Source of the DNA: JANXQG01 sp037147235
GTDB lineage: Bacteria; Planctomycetota; Planctomycetia; Pirellulales; Thermoguttaceae
Assembly (NCBI GenBank): GCA_037147235.1
Contig: JBAWVO010000081.1
Span: 1-22,723, forward strand
Direction: 5' to 3'
DNA length: 22,723 nt
In this document: positions 15,087 to 21,658 of the stretch, in pieces
Position numbering within the stretch: the first letter of the stretch is position 1
Layout: each line of letters begins with the position of its first letter
Program-made: the position numbers and the translations under genes
The notes under the pieces: model-generated
Databases searched by the model: none
Told to the model about the DNA's origin: nothing
What the model saw: the letters and a program-made list of their open reading frames with translations, nothing else

Positions 15087-15119
15087 AGGGCTGGCAAGGC
15101 GGTACGCCTTGCCAGCCCT
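15087..15119 (+). terminator. 15-bp perfect hairpin with GTA loop
   Basis: AGGGCTGGCAAGGCG (15087-15101) pairs without mismatch with CGCCTTGCCAGCCCT (15105-15119) around GTA, 57 bp after the WYL gene. No long T tract follows. It shares its GTA loop with the hairpin at 167-193. It separates the WYL cluster from the BREX operon. Confidence 0.65.
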
Positions 15120-15542
15120 GCTTAACCGGACCTAAGTCGTTGCCTTTTCGCTAGTTGAGATAGATGCAATGCTTGCAAGCATCCCTCAGAATAAGTAAAA
15201 TGGTGTTTTCCCTGAAATAATATATTGTCATACCCCGCAGTAGTGGTGCTATCGCCCGGTTGAATGGCATCTTTATGACGATCACGGGCCGCTCTTTGAA
15301 TGATTAGGCAATGCCAGCATTTTGGAATGACAATGAAATGGGCCACTGGAAAAAGCCCAGTGCGCAACCCACGATACCGAAGGTTTGGACACACGGCCCG
15401 GTCCTGCAAGCTGCTGACCCGCAGCGTCCACGGTATTGCCAAGACAGCGGGGCTGAATGGGGCCGAGTTGGGATATATCCTGGCGGCGATTGACAAAATC
15501 CAGAGAGTTTAGTGATCGGAGCAAATACAGGAGATGACCATC
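15120..15542. other. Intergenic region upstream of the BREX operon
   Basis: About 420 bp without a convincing gene. A plus-strand frame ending at 15512 has a C-terminal stretch (ARSCKLLTRSVHGIAKTAGLN...) faintly like the C-terminus of Mg-chelatase/ComM proteins and might be a remnant. The promoter for the BREX operon should lie here or just before 16391; I see no clear -35/-10 pair. Confidence 0.35.
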
Positions 15543-16361
15543 ATGTCGAGATCGGAAGATCGCAGATATTTCATCGCAAAGCATGGCCTTGATGCCTTTG
15601 AGACATTGCCCAATATCATTTGGAGAACTGATAAGGGGCCAAAAGATGTCCCGCAACGATTCAATCAGGTGAAGAAGGAAGACCGATGGGTTGCCTTCGC
15701 TTACACCACCAGCGATTATAGGGAGCGACCACTAAGCCTCGTCACAGGCTTCTATGAATGCGTTCAGGAGAAGGATTACCTGAACATTCCTTCTGCGGGA
15801 CTGCCAATCTCTGACGGGGCAACAAGAGCTTGGATAATCGAGGGCAAGCCATTCGGGAAACTGCTTCGCCGCCCAGTCGGTGTTCCGCCTATTGATGACC
15901 TTCTCGGCAGGCCGCATTTTAAGAACGAGACACTCGTTCCGATCACTGCCGAAGAGTTCCAGAAAATTCACGCCTATGCCTTCAGCCACCAGTTCAACAC
16001 CGACAAGATTCCGCTTCTTGGACGACAACCGAAGAACGAGCAGGAGGTTCTGTCGATTGTTGTCGGTGGACATAGGAAGTTAGGGATCGAAAAGATCATC
16101 CAAGTCCAGAAGGCGTTCCCTGACCTCCTTGTGAAAATCGAAGGGCACTCAGGGGACGTATATCTTGAGCTTGAAGTCTACAGTCAAGGCTTCTTCTCAC
16201 ACTGCCATCACGAACATGTCCGCAATCGCCGGTTCGTGAAAGATGATACACCCATTGCTGTCCTCTGTTGGGTTGACAACGACAAGCGTGTGAAAGACTG
16301 CGTGCATCGTGTCTACGAACTTCAAAGCCTAATTCGAGAAGGAAAGAAAATCGTCTGGTAA
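15543..16361 (+). CDS. Putative EVE-like / PD-(D/E)XK nuclease fusion
   Basis: ATG 15543 is chosen because AGGAG ends 9 nt before it; the ATG at 15534 touches the AGGAG. The 272-residue product has an N-terminal part with DRWVAFAYTTSDYRERPLSL and VTGFYECVQEKDY (residues 47-79), reminiscent of EVE/PUA-like readers of modified bases, and a C-terminal part with NEQEVLSIVVGGHRKLG (165-181), AFPDLLVKIE (191-200), LELEVYSQGFFSHCHHEH (208-225) and PIAVLCWVDND (237-247). The latter matches the layout of PD-(D/E)XK-like restriction enzymes of the FPD...IEFEY...HGH...IVCWEDD type; candidate catalytic residues are Glu166, Asp194 and Glu209/Glu211. With 29 bp to brxA it is probably co-expressed with BREX. 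Function as a modification-sensing nuclease is inference. Confidence 0.6.
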   Translation: MSRSEDRRYFIAKHGLDAFETLPNIIWRTDKGPKDVPQRFNQVKKEDRWVAFAYTTSDYRERPLSLVTGFYECVQEKDYLNIPSAGLPISDGATRAWIIEGKPFGKLLRRPVGVPPIDDLLGRPHFKNETLVPITAEEFQKIHAYAFSHQFNTDKIPLLGRQPKNEQEVLSIVVGGHRKLGIEKIIQVQKAFPDLLVKIEGHSGDVYLELEVYSQGFFSHCHHEHVRNRRFVKDDTPIAVLCWVDNDKRVKDCVHRVYELQSLIREGKKIVW

Positions 16362-16390
16362 CAGCCACATTACGAATCGCAAAATCAACC

Positions 16391-16981
16391 ATGCGTTATC
16401 ACGCTGACCTAACCGCAGGATCGCTCAAAGTGCCCGAAAGCCGGGTCGTGGCCGACCTTTTGCTGCGGGGCGTCGATGAGCAGGCGTGGAAAGATGCGAT
16501 TGTGACCCAAAACCTACTTCAAGCCAGGAACCCGGCCACGGCCATTCGTGTGAGTAGGCTTATCCGCAAACGGTTGGAACTGATGGGGGCCGATTTATGG
16601 CAATTGATCAAAGATGGCTCGGCCGTCGTTGCTGCGCACGCCGCCCTCGCCGCTGCCGTCAAGCATAGTTTCCTGCTTGGCGATTTCTTCGATCTGGTCG
16701 TGCGAGATCAATATCGGGTCTTCGCTAAAACCCTCACCAATAAGCTGTGGGAAGATTACCTGGACGATTGCCGTGGCCGTGACCCGGATATGCCGTTGTG
16801 GAATGAATCGACAAGGCGGCGGCTACGATCTTCCGTCTATCAGATCCTTGCCCAGGCCGGGTATATCGACAACACGAAACAAAGAACACTTCAGGCAGTT
16901 CACCTCGACGCCCAGGTGCTTCACTACCTGAAAAAGCAGGATGAACAATATGTCCTCCGTTGCATCCAGGTGGCCCCATGA
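16391..16981 (+). CDS. brxA: BREX protein BrxA (DUF1819)
   Basis: The 196-residue protein matches BrxA/DUF1819: a start with YHADLTAGSLKVPESRVVAD (residues 3-22), then RNPATAIRVSRLIRKRLELM (46-65), HAALAAAVKHSFLLGDFFDL and WNESTRRRLRSSVYQILAQAGY. Length is typical (about 200). BrxA is a small DNA-binding helical protein of BREX phage-exclusion systems. The ATG has no Shine-Dalgarno, only AATCAACC before it, similar to the ATTAACC before brxC. Its TGA overlaps the ATG of brxB by 4 bp (ATGA). Confidence 0.92.
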   Translation: MRYHADLTAGSLKVPESRVVADLLLRGVDEQAWKDAIVTQNLLQARNPATAIRVSRLIRKRLELMGADLWQLIKDGSAVVAAHAALAAAVKHSFLLGDFFDLVVRDQYRVFAKTLTNKLWEDYLDDCRGRDPDMPLWNESTRRRLRSSVYQILAQAGYIDNTKQRTLQAVHLDAQVLHYLKKQDEQYVLRCIQVAP

Positions 16982-17553
16982 GTGATGCCCTTAGCGACCG
17001 ATTGAACCAAGTCCTTCCCCGTATTACCTCTGATGAATTCCTGGCGGGCAAGGGGCTTGGCAATGAAATTGCCTTCTTCATCTTCGACTATCCCGCCGAA
17101 GAAGAACTTCGCATTCGGGAGCACGTTGGCTTTCTGTTGGAGCACATCCCCAAGCACAAGCCGGGCCTGCGGGTCAAACACATCAACCTCTTCGATTTGG
17201 TGATCGATCACCTGAAAGAGCGCAATTTGCTGGATCGTTCCCTGCTAATGCAGAAAGAGAAGGGGGACGAGGCCCTGCTCAAGGCCCTCGGTGCCCCGCT
17301 GCATGAAACCAAAGTGGCGCAAGTCTTTGTCCAGGCTGCCCAGCCCGATCAGCACGATCTAGTCCTGGTGTCGGGCGTGGGCAGCGTGTGGCCGCTCCTT
17401 CGGGCGCATTCCCTGCTGAATAATCTGCATCACCTGATGGGCAATACCCCGCTGGTGATATTCTACCCCGGCCGATACGACGGCCAGTTCCTTCGTCTCT
17501 TCCAAAAACTGAAAAACGACAACTACTACCGGGCTTTCAAGCTCGTTTCCTAG
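16978..17553 (+). CDS. brxB: BREX protein BrxB (DUF1788)
   Basis: The start is the ATG overlapping the brxA stop; a longer frame from 16960 runs inside brxA. The 191-residue product has the DUF1788 features: FFIFDYPAEEELRIREHVGF (about 33-52), VKHINLFDLVIDHLKERNLL, VSGVGSVWPLLRAHSLLNNLH and a C-terminal TPLVIFYPGRYDGQFLRLF. BrxB is an essential BREX component of unclear biochemistry. 11 bp separate it from brxC; all three core genes are transcribed together. Confidence 0.92.
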   Translation: MSDALSDRLNQVLPRITSDEFLAGKGLGNEIAFFIFDYPAEEELRIREHVGFLLEHIPKHKPGLRVKHINLFDLVIDHLKERNLLDRSLLMQKEKGDEALLKALGAPLHETKVAQVFVQAAQPDQHDLVLVSGVGSVWPLLRAHSLLNNLHHLMGNTPLVIFYPGRYDGQFLRLFQKLKNDNYYRAFKLVS

Positions 17554-17564
17554 CGAGATTAACC

Positions 17565-20500
17565 ATGCAGATCAAGAATCTTTTTGAGCGGGATATTTTC
17601 CGCTCCATCAATGGCGTGGTGAAGGCCCAACAACTGGATGACTTCTCCGTTTGGCAGGAGTTGGATGAGTTCGTTTTCACGAAGGAACTCGACAAGTATT
17701 TTCGCAAGTTCCTCACGGCCTTTCTCGATGCCATCGACCACGGAAACGATCCGAACATCACGGGGAAGATGGCCGTCTGGATCGCCGGTTTTTTCGGCTC
17801 CGGTAAGTCTCATTTTCTCAAGGTGCTGTCGTACCTTCTGAAAAACGATCTCCATTCCTACCAAGGCCAGAGCAAAAAAGCCGTCGATTTCTTCCTGGAA
17901 AAGATCAAGGATGCGATGCTCTTTGGAGATGTTCAGCGGGCCGTCGCCTCCAATACCGATGTGATCCTCTTCAACATCGACAGCAAGGCAGACAACAAAG
18001 CTGGCCGGGAAGCGATTCTGACCGTCTTCCTGAAAGTCCTGAACGAGACGCAGGGCTACGATGGGGACCATCCCCACATCGCCCACATGGAACGCCACCT
18101 CGATAGCAAGGGCAAGCTGGCCGCATTCCATGCCGCATTCAAGGCGGCAACGGGGCTGGAATGGCTCCAGGAGCGAGACGCTTATGAGTTTAGCCAAGAT
18201 CAGGTTGTCGAGGCCCTTTCCCAGACCCTTGGCCAAAGCCGGGAAGCGATGGCAAAATGGATCGACAACGCCGAAAGCAACTTCTCTTTGACGGTCGAAA
18301 ACTTCTGTAAATGGGTCAAGGAATATCTCGACTCCAAGGGACCGGACCACCGCCTCGTCTTCCTGGTGGACGAGATCGGCCAATACATTGGGTCCGATGG
18401 GCACCGGATGCTGAACTTGCAGACCATCGTCGAAGACCTGGGAACAGTGTGCAAGGGCCGTGCCTGGGTCATCGTCACGTCGCAGGAAGAAATCGACAAG
18501 GTTATCGGTGAATTACGCACGGCAGCGGCCAACGACTTTTCCAAGATTCAGGGCCGATTCAATACCCGACTGTCGTTGTCGAGTGCCAATGTCGATGAGG
18601 TCATCCAGGCCCGATTGCTCGCCAAACGGGAAGAGGTGGAGGCGGAACTAAAGGACGTGTTCACCGACAAGGGAGACATCCTCAAGAGCCAGCTTACCTT
18701 CACCGGCTGCGGGATGACCTTGAAAAGCTACAAGGATGGCGACGATTTTTGCAGGAATTACCCCTTTGCGCCTTTTCAATTCCAACTGATCCAGAAAATC
18801 TTCGAGCAGATTCGTAAGGTCGGTGCCACGGGCCTGCATTTGGCGAAGGGTGAGCGGTCGATGCTCGATGCCTTCCAGTCTGCGGCCAAGACTGCGGCAC
18901 TTCAGGAAGTTGGCGTCCTCGTCCCACTTTACGATTTCTACCCCTCCATCGAAAGCTTCCTCGACACCACGGTGAAGCGGACCATCGATCAGGCTGCCCA
19001 GAAAACTAGCCTAGAGCCGTTTGACATCAAGTTGTTGCAGGTTCTCTTTCTCATTCGCTACGTCGATGAGATGAAAAGCACCGTCGATAATCTGGTCGTC
19101 CTCTGTATCGACCAGATCGACGCCGATAAGTTGGCCTTGCGGCGGCGGATCGAAGATAGCCTTGGGCGGCTGGAAAAAGAAACGCTCATCAATCGTACCG
19201 GCGACACCTATTTCTTCCTTACGAACGAAGAGCGGGATGTCAGCCGAGAGGTCAAGGGTACGGACCTCGCTAGCGGCGAAGAAGCCACCCTGCTTGGCGA
19301 TATTATCTTCAATGACGTGCTGAAAACCAAGTGGAAGCACCGCTATAGCGTCAACAAGATGGACTTCCCCTTCGTCGGCATGGTCGATATGCATCCGATG
19401 GGCCGACGTGTCGAAGGCAACTTGGTCGTTTCGGTCATTTCGCCCCTGGGGGATGACTACGAGTATTTCAATGACCAGAAGTGCGTCATGGAAAGTACCA
19501 ATGAAAACGGCCAAGCCCTAATCCGACTGCGGGACGATGAATGTCTGGGGAGGGAACTGCGGATTTACGCCAAAACCGAAAAATATCTGCGGACCAAGAG
19601 CGATAGCGGCCTGCCCGAACCGACGAAACGCATCCTGCGGGATAATGCCGAAGAAAACCGGCAACGTCGGGAACGGTTGGCATTCCTCATCGGGCAGATG
19701 CTTGTCGAGGCCGGTTACTTTGTGGCCGGGCAACCTTTGGAGCAGAAAGCTGCCGCTCCTGGCGTTGCCCTGGACAATACCCTGGAATACCTCATCACCA
19801 ATACCTTCACGAAGATGGGGTATCTCAAGCACCTGCATCTCGAACCGCAGAAGGAAATCCAGTCGATCCTTCGCAGCAATGATATTGCCCAGCAAACCCT
19901 CGCCCTGAACATGGACGAGGCCAATCCCCAGGCCATCGACGATCTTCGCAATTACGTGGAACTCTGCCACAAGACCAGCAAGCAGATTGTCTTGCACGAC
20001 ATGATCGAGAACCGTTACGCCAACCGGCCCTACGGCTGGCCTTCGATGGAAGTCGTGATGCTGGTGGCACGGCAGATTGTCCTGGGCGAGATCAGCTTGG
20101 TTATGGAAGGCAGCGTGCTGCCCTTGGACAAGGTGTACGATGCCCTGACCACGCCCAACCGATGGCGCAAGATTACCATCCTCAAGCGGCACACCCCTGA
20201 TCCGGCCATGATCCAAAAGGCCCGGCAGATCGGCAAGGACGTGTTTTCCGAAATCGTGCCGGATGGTGAAGACCCATGCGTTACCTTCCTCAAGGCCAAA
20301 CTGCGATCCTGGGAAACCAGTCTCGCCAGTTACAAACCTTTGGCCGATACCGGAAATTACCCTGGTCAGCAGGAGATCGTAGATTGCCTCTCCGTCGTCA
20401 AATCTTTGCTTGCCTGCGACGACAGCTACAAGTTCATTGAACGGTTCAATGAGCGGAAATCCGATCTACTTGAATTATCCGATACCTTCCGTGACCTGGA

Positions 20501-21146
20501 GCATTTTTATGAACACCAGAAGCCGACATGGGACAAACTCCGCAAGGCTTGCGACCGGTTTCAACTGAATCGCATGGAATTGGACCAAGATGCCAAGGCG
20601 GCACCTGCGATCCAACGGATGCAGGAGATATTGCAGCAGAAGGAACCCTACAGCAATATCAAGGAGGCCGAGGGGCTTATTACAACAGTCGAAGCAGTCA
20701 ACACGACATTGGTTTCCGGTCGGCGTAGTGAAACTTTGGCGAAGATCGATCAAAACATTGCCGAGGTCACTAAGGAATTGGCGGCTGCCCAGGCCGATAC
20801 CCTTCGATCCACCTGCTTGGGGCCACTGGAGAAATTACGGAAACAGGTTGAACGGCAGGAAAGCGTGGCCCATATCACGCAGGCCGAGCAAGCGGCCGTC
20901 CAGGCGGTCGATGCTGCGATGTCGAAGATCGAGGAAGCGGCAAAAAAGAAGCAGGCCGAGCAGAAGCAGCCGACTGGAAGCGATCCACGGAAGCCCGTGG
21001 TCAAGCCCCGCTGCGTCGTCAAGCCAGCCGAATTGGTGGCCTCCGGTTATCTGGAAACCACGGACGACGTGAACCAGTTCATTGATCAGCTTCGGCAGCA
21101 GCTTGATCAGGCCATTGCTTCCGGCCAGCGGATTCAGATTCGATAG
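17565..21146 (+). CDS. brxC: BREX ATPase BrxC
   Basis: At 1193 residues this has the usual size of BrxC (~1200). It starts MQIKNLFERDIFRSINGVVK, typical of BrxC, and carries Walker A GFFGSGKS at 75-82 and Walker B-like LVFLVDEIG at about 264-272. Middle parts include YPFAPFQFQLIQKIFEQIRK and EPFDIKLLQVLFLIRYVDEM; the C-terminal ~250 residues are rich in coiled coil (e.g. AAAQADTLRSTCLGPLEKLR, AAVQAVDAAMSKIEEAAKKK), then end in TTDDVNQFIDQLRQQLDQAI. BrxC is an ATPase of the BREX complex thought to organise methylation and phage-replication block. No frameshift is seen across the 3.6 kb, so the gene appears intact. Direct repeats follow 1 bp after its stop. Confidence 0.95.
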   Translation: MQIKNLFERDIFRSINGVVKAQQLDDFSVWQELDEFVFTKELDKYFRKFLTAFLDAIDHGNDPNITGKMAVWIAGFFGSGKSHFLKVLSYLLKNDLHSYQGQSKKAVDFFLEKIKDAMLFGDVQRAVASNTDVILFNIDSKADNKAGREAILTVFLKVLNETQGYDGDHPHIAHMERHLDSKGKLAAFHAAFKAATGLEWLQERDAYEFSQDQVVEALSQTLGQSREAMAKWIDNAESNFSLTVENFCKWVKEYLDSKGPDHRLVFLVDEIGQYIGSDGHRMLNLQTIVEDLGTVCKGRAWVIVTSQEEIDKVIGELRTAAANDFSKIQGRFNTRLSLSSANVDEVIQARLLAKREEVEAELKDVFTDKGDILKSQLTFTGCGMTLKSYKDGDDFCRNYPFAPFQFQLIQKIFEQIRKVGATGLHLAKGERSMLDAFQSAAKTAALQEVGVLVPLYDFYPSIESFLDTTVKRTIDQAAQKTSLEPFDIKLLQVLFLIRYVDEMKSTVDNLVVLCIDQIDADKLALRRRIEDSLGRLEKETLINRTGDTYFFLTNEERDVSREVKGTDLASGEEATLLGDIIFNDVLKTKWKHRYSVNKMDFPFVGMVDMHPMGRRVEGNLVVSVISPLGDDYEYFNDQKCVMESTNENGQALIRLRDDECLGRELRIYAKTEKYLRTKSDSGLPEPTKRILRDNAEENRQRRERLAFLIGQMLVEAGYFVAGQPLEQKAAAPGVALDNTLEYLITNTFTKMGYLKHLHLEPQKEIQSILRSNDIAQQTLALNMDEANPQAIDDLRNYVELCHKTSKQIVLHDMIENRYANRPYGWPSMEVVMLVARQIVLGEISLVMEGSVLPLDKVYDALTTPNRWRKITILKRHTPDPAMIQKARQIGKDVFSEIVPDGEDPCVTFLKAKLRSWETSLASYKPLADTGNYPGQQEIVDCLSVVKSLLACDDSYKFIERFNERKSDLLELSDTFRDLEHFYEHQKPTWDKLRKACDRFQLNRMELDQDAKAAPAIQRMQEILQQKEPYSNIKEAEGLITTVEAVNTTLVSGRRSETLAKIDQNIAEVTKELAAAQADTLRSTCLGPLEKLRKQVERQESVAHITQAEQAAVQAVDAAMSKIEEAAKKKQAEQKQPTGSDPRKPVVKPRCVVKPAELVASGYLETTDDVNQFIDQLRQQLDQAIASGQRIQIR

Positions 21147-21234
21147 GATATTTAACCACGGATAACACGAAGGACACGGATAATAAAGATAATATAAGAT
21201 ATTTAACCACGGATAACACGAAGGACACGGATAA
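21147..21234 (+). repeat. Two direct copies of the ACACGGAT palindromic-repeat arm
   Basis: The 37-nt block that begins GATATTTAACCACGGATAAC occurs identically at 21147-21183 and 21198-21234, 51 bp apart. Each copy contains three 9-bp units (ACCACGGAT, AACACGAAG, GACACGGAT). It forms the left arm of an inverted pair whose right arm is at 21622-21654, on the far side of the GxxExxY gene. Confidence 0.9.
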
Positions 21235-21242
21235 AATCGGAA

Positions 21243-21617
21243 ATGGACAAAGAACTGATTCACAAGGAGCTGAGCGAAGCTATTATCGGGGCAGCAATGA
21301 CTGTCGTTAATGTACTTCGCCCAGGACTGGACGAGAAGTTGTACGAGAATGCCTTAGTGATCGAATTGACGAAACAAGGCCACACCATTGAGCAACAAAA
21401 GCAGTTCCCCGTTTACTACGACAATCAGCATATCGGAACCTTGATTCCCGACCTCATCGTGGATGGGCTTGTGATTGCTGATCCGAAGGTCGTTACCGCA
21501 TTCAACGACACCCACATGGCCCAAATGCTCGGTTATTTGAACATCACAAGTTTGAAACTGGCTCTCCTATTGAACTTTAAGAACTCCCGATTGGAATGGA
21601 AACGAGTCGTCCGCTGA
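21243..21617 (+). CDS. GxxExxY protein
   Basis: The 124-residue protein has the name-giving motif G28-LD-E31-KL-Y34 and the rest of the family: MTVVNVLRPGLDEKLYENAL, IEQQKQFPVYYDN, IGTLIPDLIVDG and VVTAFNDTHMAQMLGYLNIT. Family members are predicted PD-(D/E)XK-like nucleases or nuclease-derived proteins, function unknown. The usual D/E-x-K element reads D80-P-K82 here, a proline being unusual at the middle position. The gene sits between brxC and pglX, and is bounded by inverted ACACGGAT repeats, so it looks like an insert in the BREX operon. No Shine-Dalgarno is visible. Confidence 0.9.
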   Translation: MDKELIHKELSEAIIGAAMTVVNVLRPGLDEKLYENALVIELTKQGHTIEQQKQFPVYYDNQHIGTLIPDLIVDGLVIADPKVVTAFNDTHMAQMLGYLNITSLKLALLLNFKNSRLEWKRVVR

Positions 21618-21621
21618 ATCC

Positions 21622-21654
21622 CATCCGTGACATCCGTGTTATCCGTGGTTAAAT
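21622..21654 (-). repeat. Inverted arm of the ACACGGAT repeat
   Basis: Reads CATCCGTGACATCCGTGTTA followed by TCCGTGGTTAAAT, the reverse complement of the arms at 21147-21234 with three 9-bp units. It ends 4 bp before the pglX start codon, so it occupies the ribosome-binding region of pglX. Confidence 0.9.
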
Positions 21655-21658
21655 TCCC

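Noticed and set aside
15122..15496. 124-residue minus-strand ORF in the intergenic region before BREX
   Set aside because: Composition is not protein-like, no Shine-Dalgarno, and it begins inside the region that should hold the BREX promoter.
17559..20216. Long minus-strand ORFs inside brxC (17559-18404, 19011-19514, 19518-20216)
   Set aside because: Antisense shadows of a clear BrxC coding region in GC-rich DNA; no ribosome sites or family features.
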